Shown here one piece after another: positions 1 through 12,711 of a DNA stretch of 64,000 nt. A program made the position numbers and the translations under genes. Positions within the stretch are counted from its first letter, which is position 1. Each line of letters begins with the position of its first letter. Under the pieces are notes generated by a model. It saw nothing but the letters and a program-made list of their open reading frames with translations. It ran no database searches and was not told the origin of the DNA. This DNA comes from Albugo candida. Its lineage: Eukaryota > Oomycota > Peronosporomycetes > Albuginales > Albuginaceae. The stretch lies in contig CAJNAR010000164.1 in NCBI GenBank assembly GCA_905220665.1, forward strand, positions 806,001 through 870,000, given 5' to 3'.

Positions 1-1
1 A

Positions 2-193
2 GACACCATCGGATGCCAAAAGGAAGGATGGACTCGATCCCATATCGAGTATGCGGATCGATTGTGTGAAGAGCGAGATGCCAAAACTGGCGTGCAGCGA
101 GAAAGTCTGTACAAATTCCCAAGCATTTCGCTTGTCGCTGAGTCTGAAATCTCTCAAATGAATACGCAAAGATGTAAACTGCAGAGCAACTGA
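2..193 (+). CDS. 3' end of a plus-strand protein gene (truncated by window edge)
   Basis: The frame starting at base 2 is open for 63 codons from the window edge to a TGA at 191-193. Its composition looks protein-like: charged and polar, with a stretch reading EYADRLCEERD and another reading ISLVAESEIS. No start codon belongs to it, so it is best read as the last exon of a gene that begins to the left. It would converge with the minus-strand ORF ending at 273. The product is not recognised. Chance openness over this length is possible, so the call is moderate. Confidence 0.45.
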   Translation, partial: DTIGCQKEGWTRSHIEYADRLCEERDAKTGVQRESLYKFPSISLVAESEISQMNTQRCKLQSN

Positions 194-272
194 CACATCG
201 ACAACGGCTCTGTCTCAGACAGAGAACGAAAACAGCAAAACGACACGCCGACGCAAAAGAATCTATTAACAT

Positions 273-560
273 TTAACTGGTATGGATGGGCGTTGTCTCG
301 GCTTCTTGGTTCATAGAACCTCTGGAAATGGCTTCTTCCCGTTGACGTATTTCCGCTTCTTTTGTCGCGCCGTCTGCGGCTTTAGTTGTTTTCTTCGGCG
401 GTGCATTTTTAACTGCTTCTTCGTGCCGATGGACAGACTTGTGCGAAATTGTTTGATCGCGCAGTTTACTGTCAAAGTCGCTTGATTTAGTTGCGAAATG
501 CCGGACGGGAATTCGACATGAGAGCTTGCACGTTTGCTTTACTGCGATTTGAGACCACAT
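273..560 (-). CDS. Small basic protein with presequence-like N-terminus, unknown function
   Basis: A single-exon ORF of 95 codons with an ATG start. The first ~24 residues carry Lys/Arg and hydrophobic residues without acidic residues and end in RHFAT, which resembles a mitochondrial targeting presequence. The rest is hydrophilic, rich in Lys, Glu and Ala, with probable helix in the segment EAEIRQREEA. The length and layout recall small mitochondrial proteins, but no family was recognised. It lies downstream of, and on the same strand as, the SH3-LIM gene, 176 bp away. It could be a chance ORF; the presequence-like start and true ATG favour a gene. Confidence 0.4.
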   Translation of the reverse strand: MWSQIAVKQTCKLSCRIPVRHFATKSSDFDSKLRDQTISHKSVHRHEEAVKNAPPKKTTKAADGATKEAEIRQREEAISRGSMNQEAETTPIHTS

Positions 561-736
561 CTTCCGATTCGTGCCCTTTGACTCGTTTCAAAGAATGAGA
601 GGAAATTGAAATGTCGAGACATTCTGAGACACAGATAATGAGAAAAATCAGAACAGCGACTAAATCTATTGGTTTTGCTTAAGCGACGTCGTATTGAGAT
701 TTTGTAACGGAAAAAAACAATTGTCTCATCGACCTT

Positions 737-3700
737 TCAATTCTGAAGATGATTTCCACATTTCCGACAAAAGCGAGCGACGCGCGGATTCGATGTCGCG
801 CATTTGGCGCATTGTGCTTGACTCGAAGCATGTGCTTTTGTATCACTTGACGTCGATGGTGTAGAGGAAGCATGTGGTTTTGTATCACTTGATGCCGATG
901 GTGCAGAGGATTGCTGAGCTGGTTTTCCGGTCGGGTGCACTACCAAATAAGAGCCCGGGACGTATCCACGCTTTTGATTCATTTCAGCATACCACCATCC
1001 ATCGGGGTCCTAGCACACGTATCAGACGAATGCTGAGAAAAAGGCTTGCTTTGAAAACGTGTACCTTGCGTAGAATTTGTAGTAAATCTCCAGGTCGAAT
1101 TGTGAGCTGAGAAGAGTCCTAAGAGCAGAATGAGATTCGACAGTCTTTGGGTCAGGATTGAGATTCGCGTACCTCTGCGACAAACTCATACGCTGCTGTT
1201 CCAAACAACACAATATCTGGGTCGGTTCTAGAGATCACTTGAGAAAGGCATTCATTTCGATGTGTTTGTGATCGTACATTGCTTGCTGCACTTGGACTCG
1301 TATCAATTCATGTTTGCAGCCTGCACAAACAACGTTTCCAAGGTGCTCGAAAAAGCTTTCTAAAGGATCATTATAGCGGATGTAAACGAGTCGATTGATC
1401 AGCGCACCTGTGAGCGAAGCATTGCAACGATAACAAACAAAACAATTTGGATGATAGAGACTCTCGAGCGCTTTGATTACTTTGCCTTTCAGAGCCTGTA
1501 ATGCAGCAATACGTGAGGATAAGTGATACAAATACATTCACAGATAGAAACCTTTTCACATCGAACACATTTTTTGCCATAACGATTCTGATAACACACT
1601 TGATGGAATGCCATTCCTTCATGTTCCGCGTAGCCTTCGCTCTCTGGAATGACACGCTTACATTCGCTGCATTTGAAACACTACATACACGACGATAATC
1701 AAAAATTGATGACCGATTTCGTCATAGAATGCAACTCGCCTCAAGATGGAAATAGTGATCGAGAGCCGACATTGCTTCGCCTTGTAGTATCTGATTGCAT
1801 CCAGCGCATATTTCACACGCAATTGATTGATCTATGGTGTCTTCTTCCTTCACGACTGAAGTCGTTCGTGCCATTCCTTCGTCTCGTTTCTGGCTGGAGG
1901 CAGTCATCCGATCAATATCGGAGATATCGCTGAGATCAGAAAATCCCGAAACGCCTGAAAGGCGATCCACTGTGGCGCCACGCACTCGGGAAGTGCCATT
2001 TTGATCGTGCATTTTTATATTTTCCATATCCAATACCTCAGAGACACGAAATGAATCACGATCATTGCCGAAAATCCGTGAATCAAAATCTCCATCCAAA
2101 TTTGACAAGTCGGAAAGTCGATCGTCATGCACGAATGTGGAGTTTCTTGCGGCGAGATCAAACTCACCCAGTGAAGACGTATTACTAGAGCCTCGAGCAC
2201 GTGATTCAATAGTGCTGTTGCCGTTTAACGGTATGGATTTCGTGTTGCTTGGAAATGGAGGCGGCAAAGAGCTGCTTTCCTTGTCGGGTCGAGATTCGAC
2301 AATTTTCGCATTTTCAGTGTCTTTCCTTCTGTGGGAACTCGTACTTGTGCGTGCTCGTTCTGAAATTTTCTTGCGACGCTCGGAGTCCTTTACTTCTTCT
2401 TCCTTCCGTGTTTTTTCCAGGACTTGTGATTGTTTTGCAGATTCAATTTTTTGCCTCTGAGCAAGTTCCTCTGCTTGCTTTTCTGCCTCCTTCTGAGCTA
2501 CTTCCCGCTTGGCTCGCTCTACGTCGAAATTGGATGATAGTGATACGTCTCCATAGTATGGTTATACGCTGTAATGTTACCTCGAAGGACGCGGCAATTC
2601 ACACAGACGATGTCTTTTCCTTCCAACTCTGATTCCGCTACCAGATAAACGTTAAATTCGTAAGAAGGCTCATTCTCGAGTCGAGTCGATTCCACATTAC
2701 CTTCAGTGATCTGCTTTGCACAGATCGAGCACTCGATACAAAGCTTATGATATGTCTGATTTCCAACTCGATATATTCGACCAAGAATTTCCTACACCAG
2801 CGCAGGTCAAAAGTCAGTATCCATTCGTCGAAGCGGACTTTGCAACCTTACTTTCTCGCAGACGCTACATTGAGTGATGTTCTCCGCACAATCCACGTGA
2901 TAAGCCTGCATAATGCTTCACACTCAAATTCGACGACGCGTACGCGAAAGATGTTCCTACTTTTCTTCGAATCAATGTAAAATCCTCATCTTCTTCAATC
3001 GGTTCTCTGCAGCCTTTACAGAGAAGACACTAGCATTCAAACACAATTATATTACTTCACTGATGCATTGCATTTGTATGCGTACGATTTCGTGAAATAT
3101 TTGCTCTTTTGCGGTCTTTGTACGTCCCAAAATCGTCTCATTGCAGGCAAAACATTTTTTCAATTTACGAGGAATCGGTTTGCCAATACTTCTGGGTGAG
3201 CTCGGCAGAGCAGCATGGCTCTGAAGTAAATCATTTCGAGATGATTCTCCTTCTTGTTGATTTCTCAACACTTCTTCTCGCTGTTTAATTTCCAAGATCC
3301 GTTTATTAGACGCTTCACGAGCAGCCAGAATGACAGCTTCGTCCAATCCCGATGGATTTTCCAATTGGACATATGTTCCAGGCACAAGACCTTTGACCAT
3401 TTCTTTCTTCACAAGCCACCATCCGTCAGCATCCTATCAAAGCCAAAGCATCCATTAGCGCTTTTATGCGACTATATACCGTCTTGGCTCACCTTTCGAA
3501 TGACTTCAATTGTATCGCCTTTTTTCAATGGAATTTGTGTGTCGGGATCCTACATCACAACTCATTTGACTGTTGCAAAATAATTCATTCAAAGCCAATT
3601 GCATACCTGAGGAATGAAATTGTAGAGTGCTATCGCCTTTTCTTTGGGATCTGGCGGTACTACAGGTCGGACATTGCTACTTGGAGAGTGTGAGGTGGCG

Positions 3701-3813
3701 ATCATTGTAATAAAGTGAGCACAAGTCACTGACCGATGTCTATCGAAAAAAGCAGCCGTTTGAAGCACATTGGAAGCGTATTCGGAACGTGTTACATCAT
3801 CGGAACTAGACAT
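737..3813 (-). CDS. SH3-LIM-SH3-zinc ribbon adaptor protein
   Basis: A multi-exon gene; the first exon is 3813-3607 (ATG, MSSSDD) and the second 3549-3493. Exons 1-3 build an SH3 domain: ALYNF, then KKGDTIEV, then DGWW and GLVPGTYV. LIM zinc fingers follow. The first has CFAC, HEIC, CLLC and KGC across an intron; the second has CIECSIC and a late CVNC. A Ser/Arg/Glu-rich, coiled-coil-prone linker of ~250 residues leads to two more LIM units near 1750 and 1300-1500. A 50-nt intron (gtacg...ctag) then joins in phase to a second SH3 (AAYEF, IRPGDLLQI, DPDGWW, GYVPGSYL). The protein ends with a CxxC...CxxC zinc ribbon at 737. The probable role is a cytoskeletal or signalling scaffold binding proline-rich partners. 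Individual LIM spacing was read by eye and the domain count could change by one. Confidence 0.72.
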
Positions 3814-3997
3814 TCGATCAATAAATCAACTTTGTCCAGTCTAACGACAAAAATGCTCCATGCACTCAAAAAGAGGGTCCGAGTTTGACGAGAAAATAGA
3901 GTAATGCTTAGTCAAGTACTTGAGGCAACTTGCCTCTGTACGTTTATATTTGCAAATAGTACATTGATTATATAAGTATTATCAAAGGTAAGAGGTA

Positions 3998-6900
3998 TCA
4001 GGATGCTTTTTTGATTGGAAATTCGAGTGCTTTGTATTGCGCTTCATCCCATAGAGCACCAAGCTCATGTACCATTTTCTGCAAATTACGTGGCAACCCG
4101 TCTGTCTCTCTATCACTCACACCAACTTCTTCTGTACAATCGGACGAATTATTTTCTGCAGTTGCTTTACGCAGTAAAGCAAGGATATCGTGAGTATGTT
4201 CTTGCGTCTGTGAAGCATCAGCGATAACGCTGGAAGCAACTCGCTGTTTGAACGACTGCAAATTCATAATTTCTTCCTCCAAAGTGTTTTGAATGATCAA
4301 ACGAAACACACGAACTGATTTCGTCTGTCCGAGTCGATGCGCTCGATCCATTGCCTGTAAATCCACAAAAGGATTCCACGAGTGCTCCAGGAAAATGACC
4401 GTATCGGCGCCCGTCAGTGTCAATCCGAGGCCACCGATCGATGTTGTCAATAACAAAATATCGATAGACGGATCCTCGTTGAATTTTCGACACTTTTCGT
4501 GGAACACGGAAGTCGGTAAAGTGCTTCGAAGTCGCGTGTATGTAAGGCGAGGGAAACACTCTTGAAACATTTGCTCCACAAAATCCAATGTCTCCTGCAT
4601 GTGAGAAAAGATAAGACACCGGTGACCCGATGAGGCATTCGTATCCATTTCATCCTGCTCGGTGTCGTCGCTTGTGAAGCCACACGTATCATGCAAAAGA
4701 TCTCGTAATGCTATCAGTTTTCCTGATTGACGCCAATTTGCGATAGAATTGCGCATTTTGGTGTCGACTAGCTCCAAGAGGTTCAGATACTGGTGTTTTG
4801 GTGAAGAGATGATCAAATTTGGATGAATACAAATTTTCTGCAAAAGCTGAAGCTGCTGGAACACGCCAGTGATTTTGGTCGAGCTGGAGTCTTGTAGAAA
4901 ATGGATCGAAGAATCTGAGAGCTGTAAATGCTGTGCATGTCGGTAGATTTTGAATTGAAGCGCAGTAGCAGGGACAAGAATATCAGAAATGATCTTTGGA
5001 GGTAGCTCTTTCAGCACCTGCTGTTTTGTACGTCGAAGGATAAATGGACTCACTTTGTCGTGTAGTTGCGTTATAGCCAAAGCTGCAAGCTCCTTTTGCT
5101 TGGCATTTGCATTTTTCTTCCTGGATTGTGCGATCGGGTTCACAAAAGAACGACGAAAATTTACGATCGAACCCAAGTAACACGGCATCAGAATTTGAAA
5201 CAGCGACCAAAGATCCGCCACCTGATTTTGTATGGGTGTACCTGTCAACGCAAATCGATGTCGCGCACGCAGCTGAACCATTGCCGCAAATGCACAGGAT
5301 TTAAAATTGCGGACCAGATGAGCTTCATCCAAGACGAGAAAAGTAAACATTTTTTGCTTCCAGTACTCGATCTCTGTCCGAATGACAGCATAACTTGCAA
5401 TGATCAACCTTCTCCTTGGACCGAAAGGCTGCTCGAGTTGTTTACAAAGTTTACGCCGTGTGGCTGACGTACCAGAATACTCGACAACATCGTCAAAAGC
5501 ATCCAAGAATCTTTTTTTGGCTTCCATAGCCCAATGGGAGGCGACAATGGGCGGACAAATCACAAGCGCCACCAATGGCTCACAGTTTTGCGATGAGACC
5601 AGTTTCTCGAAGCACAAACTAATTGCGGTGAGCATTTGAAGCGTTTTTCCAAGTCCCATGTCATCGGCCAGGATTCCATGGAGATTGTATCGAATCAAAA
5701 ATGAAAGCCAATTGATCCCGTCCTGTTGATACTCTCGCAGAACAGCATCACGAGCTAAAATAGGCTGCGCATCTTCTTTCTCGAAACATTTATTGCTCAC
5801 CAGGCTTTCTAAAAATGCACGCGATTTCTTATTGTGTTCCAAAATGAGCTGTCTCATTTCATCAACAAGGGAGGAATTGTCGATTGGTGGCGCTATTTCC
5901 AAATCCATTTTCAACGACATGAGAGGCACAAGTTCTGAAAATGATGCAGTAGCGAGATTTCGGGTGGATTCGTCCTGAGATGACATACTTTGCATTGCAA
6001 GATGCGTCAAACTTGGGATAAATGGTGTGATGAATGATCTCATTCTATGCAAAAGTTCGTGCAGCACTGCGATTGCACCATACTCGCGGCCAGCGATGAG
6101 ACTCTGTGCTTTCCAATCAGAATTATTGGACTCACCAACCGCAGAAAAAATCCTTGTATAGACGAAAGCGATGGCGGTTTCTCGACTGGGCGATATAGAA
6201 TGTGCACAAATGGATGCGATTCCCTTGGCAATGGCCATTCGACTGATTTCATTGTTTACCGATTGCGAAAAGAGAAGTCCAGCCAAGCCGCTTTCGATCC
6301 AAGGAATGATTGTAACGAAGGCACCACCATCAACATGCTGATTCAAAAACTGCAAAAGATAACTGCGCTGTCGTAGAAATATCTCCGTGCTTGTTATTTT
6401 GTCGAAATCTGCATTCCACATGTCTGTGATCAGAGCCTCCAGCATTGGAAACTTGACGAAAATATCTGCCCCTGCACCTTTGCATATAAACGTCAGCGCT
6501 TGCTCGGCACCACGGATTCGAATCTGAAGCTCATTGGGGGCTGTGTTGTCGTCATGATCTTGAGCTGTCTCTTTATCCTCCTGAAAAATGGCCGACATGG
6601 TCGAATGACACAAATTTCCGACAATTTTAGTGACACATCCACGCTGACTGACCGATTGTGAAATGACAAAATCAGCCAAAACCTGAGCAGCCAGCTGTTG
6701 ATACGTCGAAGAGGCTTCAAATTTCAGTGTGTTCATAAGAGCTTTGACCAGAAAACCAGGCTTCTTCGATGGTATTGGTAGCAAACGACAGTATGCAGCG
6801 CATTCCAAACAACGCACTCGAATGTAATGTTTGGTATAAAGTTGCTGAATCGATTCATCAAGGGCGAAAAGATCCTGTCGTTTGTAATGTGCCAACTCGT

Positions 6901-9734
6901 ATTCTTCCTTCTTTCCAAGATCATCGTACGATAACGACGATGCAAACTCTGCCAATTCTCGAGAGAACTTTGCAGCAGATAAAATTTTGTCGTTTTTGTA
7001 TGGAAGCGAGGTATTCCAACAAGGGATTGAAATGTTGGACGTATGGAAAATCGATGTGAGACGCTCCATCATCCGAAAAGCTCGCTGTAGCATTTCGTGT
7101 ACCTCAGTGAATGCGATCCGCTCGTATTCGCTTGCAGCATTATATCTTTCCAAATAGTGTTCATTAGACCCAAAACCAAAACTCTTCTCTTCTCTCGCCC
7201 GCTGCTCAATCAATGGACCGAAAGTGGCTTGCAGTGCTTTGTACATTGACATACTCTGCGTGTCTAGTCCATTCCAATCATCATCGTTTCCTGCATATCC
7301 TGCCCAATGCGTGAGTACAAGCAGAGAAGAGCTCTGTTGTTGGCCTGACAATGACGAGAGTCCTTCGAGAAGCTGTGTTTGCATTACGGTGTAAGCATCG
7401 CTTTCGGGGCACAAACGAGATGCCATGAATCCAAGCGCCTCGGCGTATGCAGCAAAAGTGTAATCATCATCTTGATTGCACGAGAACGCTGAGACCCGAC
7501 AATCCTGAGCTGAATCGTGCAAAGGAGGCAAGATATCTAAAACGTGTTTATCGGACGTGTTCTGAAGGATCTTTAGCCAGATACTCGCTGAATTGCTGAC
7601 AATTTCATGGAATACAGCTGCCATTTTTGAAGAGACTTTTCTGCAAGGACGAGCGATTGCTTGTATGAAACTCTTCCAAGCATTCGTGACCATCTGTGCA
7701 GTATCTTTATCTCGTTCAACAAGTATTTGCAGCAGCAAATGCGATAAGCTGTAATGGAGCGATGGCTGTAGCAATACTCCCAAAGCACTTTTATCGCTCA
7801 TACATTCTTCTTTGGTTTTGCATAAAGCTATAATGCACTTTGCGGTTGCCAAGCGAATGGATGCGGTTGGATTATGAAGAAATGGAGTCACACGTACAAG
7901 TTGCTGTAATGTAGCGGGAAAAGTTGACATTCTCGTTTTCAATCGTTCGCTCAATGACTTGGAATTGTACCATGCACTCAATGTGTGAATCATTGCTGCC
8001 GGTAAGACACTTGCTACTTGACTTTGATATCCTGCCAATAAGCTCCACAATAGTTCCAAGGCTCGAACAAGCTTCTCGATCGCAACGCTCGCAGAATATT
8101 CGATACAATCCTCCAGCATGCTTATAGCCACAGCAATAACGTCTTCCTCAACACGGATCGAGCTACCAGTAATAGCTGTATTCGCCTTAATCATTGGGTC
8201 TAGAATGTCATCCATCAGAAGAGGGAGGAGTTTCTCTGCGTTCTCTGGATGAGCTCGAATAAGATACTTCAAACCTAACAGTCCACCGTGCCACGCATGC
8301 CATGTGGCTCCTTGCAGCAAATATCGAAGCCCTTGAAAGTACTCCAACAAGATAGAATGGTCGCTAAGATATCCCAGCAAGATTCCAAATACTTGGGCAC
8401 AAACATCTCGCACGGGCGCTACTGAAGAGTCTGAAGAGTAATCAGCGAATTGATCCAGTGCTAAGACGCACATGGACCGAATCAAGCACTCTTGTAGCCA
8501 TGCGTCCTGAACTCGAGACACTTTTTTTGATAGTTTGGGAGAATCACTCGCTTTCGCTGCCAATTGCATGAAAAATAGTCGTAAAGCAGTGAACGCCCCG
8601 TGACGTATTTCCCATTTGGCGTCAAAAACACATTCAAACAAATCTGTCACCAGCTTTGCAACATGCTCGAGTATGATGTCGTTTCCTCCGATTCGCCCAG
8701 GTTTTGCATCGACCTTGTGTCTCCTTGTTTCATTTTCGAGATTTAAAAGCTCTATTGCTTTGCGCTTTTCGGCTTTGACGTATCCAAAGCAATTCTTTTT
8801 TTCATTGTCTTTCCGACAGAATTCCTCACTTTTTTCAATTTCGGATGCAAGCGCCCGAACATCTGCGACCACAACTGTCAGCTACATTGAAATAATTCCA
8901 TCGAGCTGATTGCACGCACGGTCTCTATTCAAGTTGGGCAACATCCTGATTGCCAGCTCATCTTCGCCCGAGTTCCAGATCGAGTCCATCCCGCAGACTC
9001 GATGCAGTAATAGTCGCCTTTGTTTGAAGGCTTGAACTCGACGGTCTGCGTCAGATACGCACATTTGATAGCTGTACTCCTGAGAGACGCATCAGACAAA
9101 ATATGACCATAATGAAAGCAAGTCGATTACCTCTCCGCCAGCACGTAACAAAGGAGCGCCTTCGTGCACCACACGCTTCAAATTTACGGTTTCCATACTC
9201 AACGCATGCACTTTGGTCGTCTCTGAATGATCAATTCCTACTGAGAATAAGACCTTAGCCTTCTCCTTCAATCAGCGATCAAATTCGCACACGAAACGTA
9301 GGCAATGCGCTGAAAGACGATGCCAATGCAGTTAGAATCGAAGGCCGTTCTCTCTTCGATTAAATAGCGAGCGATTGGGCTGAGCGCATGAGCTGCTGCA
9401 ACTCGTATGTCCCATTCCACCGACAGAAACAAAGGACGCAACTAAAGTTGTAACACGTGGAAAACAGTCTCAAAATACTGAAATAGAGCTCACCTTTGCA
9501 ATTATACCGATAGCGAATTCTGGCAACGTTATCGCTACTTCACCGAGTTTTTCTGCTGCATATTGGCGTATTTCGGAACAACTGCCTTCTACATTCTTAA
9601 CACGCTATTGCTAAAGCTTTTGCATACGCTACACTCAAAAAAGAACCTTGCACAAGGTGAAAAAGACTTTCAAGACGACTCGACTGAGCGGAATCCGGAA
9701 TTGCCGACGGCGAATCGCTTGATTGACCATTCAT
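3998..9734 (-). CDS. BTAF1: TATA-binding protein-associated factor 172 / Mot1 ATPase
   Basis: This is a Swi2/Snf2 ATPase that removes TBP from DNA and acts in the nucleus. The main exon (3998-about 8880) encodes more than 1,600 residues: long HEAT-repeat-like helices, then the ATPase core. The core has LREYQQDGINWL, the Walker A DDMGLGKT, the DEAH box in LVLDEAHL, ALTGTPIQN, and the C-terminal helicase motifs (TSIGGLGLTLTGAD; AHRLGQT). The phrases WEIRHGA and APVRDVCAQ match the BTAF1 N-terminal HEAT block. Upstream exons complete it: ATG at 9734, exon 1 9734-9647, exon 2 from 9588 (AAEKLGEVAI), then a WDIRVAAAHAL exon near 9380, and KQRRLLLHR near 9010. The total is about 1,800 residues, close to human BTAF1 and yeast Mot1. 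Exon limits between 8,880 and 9,530 were not all fixed. Confidence 0.93.
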
Positions 9735-9760
9735 TGGTAGAAAGTAAATAATGACGATCG

Positions 9761-11017
9761 CTAATGCTCGATGGCCTTAATAACCACTCTTTCTTGCGTC
9801 TTGTCTAAAGGAGGGCTGGTATAATTCACACAGGAGCGCTTGAAATTCTCTGCCCACATCCGCTCGAATAACTCACGCTCGTGTCGCGGTTGTGGTGGTC
9901 GCATTTCTTTCGGAAGCTGCGCCGATGGTCGATACTCGATTGGATTGGTTGGCCGAGTATTCACTTTGCCCAAAAAGCCTCCCAAAAAATTGATCAAAAC
10001 AACGGCCTCGCTCGACTCGTACATTAATTCTCGCATAAAATTCTCCAAAGTGATACATTTTTGATGAAGATAGGAAGGCTCCAAGCGATTAAACCATCTC
10101 GTGTCGATGCTTTTCCACGCGGTAAGTGTTCGTTCGTATTTGTCAATAGGCAAGGTTTTGGCCAACTCGCCAAACTCAGAGTATCGACGCCAGTCGGCAT
10201 AAAAGTCTTTGCCTAGCTTGAAGGTGATCAGATACTGAGCATGCCTATCTGTACCGGATCGAGACTGAACGATCCGAAATTTTGGTATTGAGATTGTCCC
10301 CGACACAACCTTTTGTTTCCCATCAATGACAATCGTAAACGTCTTATGAGCTGCTGTGATCCGCGTATTGGCTTGTTCATCACCCAAAACGTGAACAGCA
10401 TTGCCACTATCTACTAATCCAAGCTCCACGCTTAATTTTCGTCTTAGTGATTGCAAGGATCCATCAGCTCCCCAACTTTCACTACTGCTATCGATATCAG
10501 CAAACCATCCCCAATCAGCACTACTTTCTTTGCTCAGGGCTGATGATGTTCGGACCCTATTCTGATTACCTACAGTCAGTATTCAAAACATATTAGAAAG
10601 CGAGCGGATCAAGACTAAAAGGTCTCGCTTACGCGGAGATAGGAAGACTGTACCACTTGCCCGCAATAAATCAGTCTTCATCACGCGTGTGTCCGATGTA
10701 TTCATATATGTCGCAATCACATCCACAATTGGTCGACCACGAAAGCTGAAATTTGCTGAATCCCCACAATAGGAAAAAGAAGAAGATCTTGCTTCAGGAA
10801 TTACCGGAACGCCGATCGCCTCCATGGATGTCGTTGTCATGCAATGAGGCATTACCTTACTTGCATCGAATTTCGCACCTATTTCATGCTTCGTTCGCTC
10901 CTCGATTTCTTCTTCTCCATGATCAGAGGACAACATATTCTTTTCTTTGACTAGCGGTAATTGCTGGACATGGTGCTCGGTCGACTGGCTCACACTTTGT
11001 GGCGGATATTCAGTCAT
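9761..11017 (-). CDS. PX domain protein (phosphoinositide binding)
   Basis: Two exons, 11017-10633 and 10569-9761, join in phase (C|GT) across a 63-nt GT-AG intron to give 397 residues. Residues 1-130 are polar and probably disordered. An acidic, tryptophan-containing stretch around 145-165 (ADWGWFADID) precedes the domain. Residues ~220-330 form a PX domain: a beta strand TISIPKFRIVQ, the lipid-binding RRYSEF motif near 256, then KTLP and a C-terminal helix with YLHQKCITLENFM. PX domains bind PtdIns3P and place proteins on endosomes. No BAR or RGS partner domain is visible, so this is not a classical sorting nexin. The stop codon lies only 26 bp from the BTAF1 start codon on the same strand. 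Confidence 0.82.
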
Positions 11018-11301
11018 TTTGATGGTGATTTGCCCTACTTTGGTACACAGGTAAAGTCAATGATTGGTATCCACGAGTGGTTTGGTCTTTTGTGCTGTAT
11101 AATTACGTAGGGTTCAGATTTTGCTTCAAATGCGACCACAATCCTTCACAAAGTTTCTGTCAACTTAATTCGTAACGTCTTCTTTCGTACTTAACGAGTA
11201 TGTCGTTTGATTGTTGAAGATACGGGTTACTTCACCCTATACATAGATGATTGATTGGCTAGAAATGTACCAATCAAGATCAAGATGTAACTCAAAATAA
11301 A

Positions 11302-11855
11302 ATGGTGCCCGAGAAGCGATATTTGTTGATACTCTTCATTATTGGGATCGTGCTCAAAAGAGTCGTAAAGGTACAGCGGCTCAATATGAGGTGAGATCTA
11401 CGACTATCTGGTATTCTAGGACTATGCAGGAACAAATGCCTCGATTCTTCTACTCGTACTCCTTGGAACAGTGTACTGGTGGCGGCAAAGTCGGAATGAT
11501 TATCAGACCAACGAAATTCGGAAATTAGAGCGAGAAACTACAGCCAAGCTGAAGGCTCTGTATAACGAACAAGGTTTACCTGGGGACGAGATAATGAAAA
11601 CTCGACCCACCCATTTCCAGCTATTGCCTCGGGACGCTGCGCTCATCACGTAAGTTTTAAGTCGCTTTGCACTGTCTATATCTGAGTATTGAATGGGTAA
11701 TTGATAGGGATAAAATGCATATGCATTCCCGTAAATTAAGTGGAAGTCGTTCTGAAAGACGAAGATTCTTGCAAAAGCGAAAGAACGAGATTACTTCGTC
11801 TGATAAGCGTGACCTAGATGAGATAATAGAAGAAGCCGTCAATGCAACTCTGTGA
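11302..11855 (+). CDS. Small protein with two predicted membrane segments
   Basis: Three exons, 11302-11370, 11420-11649 and 11708-11855, join in phase (0, then AC|G) across introns of 49 and 58 nt to give 148 residues. Residues ~5-20 (YLLILFIIGIVL) and ~29-43 (ASILLLVLLGTVYWW) are hydrophobic and could form a hairpin in the membrane. The remaining ~100 residues are charged and helical, ending DLDEIIEEAVNATL. The phase agreement of both introns and the sharp contrast between hydrophobic and charged parts support a real gene. The family is not recognised. It is divergent from the PX gene, with 284 bp between the start codons. Confidence 0.65.
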
Positions 11856-12450
11856 ACTATTCCACATTATGTGCTTTATTAATGCTCACACCATCTGATC
11901 TTTGGCCTACAGCTACCTCTGCGACAGATTCTTTGCACGTTAGGGCTAAGTGGTGATAATTGACTCAACTGCGTCTACTTGCAAAAGTGCTCGATACCAT
12001 AAAAGTCAAAAAGCAAGCAACTGACCTGCATAACACTAAAGTAATTCATTGGCCAAAGTGACTTGATGAAGTAATTGGACTCGAAGCACACATTTTCGCA
12101 CTGAGGGTGCTGTCCAACGCAATAACTGGTGCTGATTGATCCTCTATATCGTGAGACAATCATCCGAAAGCTTCATAGTGACTAGGTTATATTTGCTAAA
12201 AAATATAGCAAGCTGTTTTTGACCCAGGTACCATCCATCTGTTGATTAATACCCATCTTTACGTATACAGATACAAGTACATTGTATGGCCGTTGGACTT
12301 GCGAAATTTTTGATGAATGCTTTCGACTTCGATAGCGTTCTTACTGTAGAAATATGCCAAACGTCTTCTTCGCTTTCAAAAATTGAAATTCGTTGACTTG
12401 GCGCTTTGACAAAGATTCCGTTGTACATTCTGTCTGCATCTGATGCAGCG
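11856..12450. other. Intergenic stretch without a supported gene
   Basis: No frame of convincing length or composition is seen here. A 34-codon ATG frame at about 12284 could be a first exon of the candidate that follows, but its donor is not forced by anything. Confidence 0.4.
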
Positions 12451-12711
12451 ATGATTTCACATAAGCCACAGCGAGTAATGTCACCACTTCCAAGCAATAG
12501 AAAAGTGGCAAGATGGACATCTCTGGATAATAATGACAACGGGGAAAGTTCGACTTCAAAATCTGATTTAGTGTCGATCAATGAAGCTTTAGAATCACTT
12601 GAACAAACCCTATCCAGAGCCAATTGGGAGTTATATGGCATGAAGCAAGCTTTGTTGAGTTCGGTTCGCAGCGGCAATCGTGGCAGTGAGAAGAATCTTA
12701 TTTTGGATTGA
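12451..12711 (+). CDS. Candidate short polar protein or last exon, unknown
   Basis: From the ATG at 12451 the frame is open for 86 codons to TGA at 12709-12711. It is polar and helix-prone, including INEALESLEQTLSRANWELYGMK-type heptad spacing in its middle, and ends Ser/Arg-rich. Codon choice looks like the neighbouring genes. It may be the 3' exon of a gene starting near 12284. A further open frame continues at 12718-12951 in another phase. The opposite strand is also open here, so the coding strand is not certain. Confidence 0.33.
   Translation: MISHKPQRVMSPLPSNRKVARWTSLDNNDNGESSTSKSDLVSINEALESLEQTLSRANWELYGMKQALLSSVRSGNRGSEKNLILD

Noticed and set aside
1371..1655. Alternative 94-codon minus-strand frame over the third/fourth LIM region
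   Set aside because: It competes with the frame that keeps LIM cysteines and an in-phase link to the second SH3.
9761..11017. Classical sorting nexin with BAR domain
   Set aside because: Only the PX domain is present; the C-terminal part after it is ~65 residues and lacks long coiled helices.
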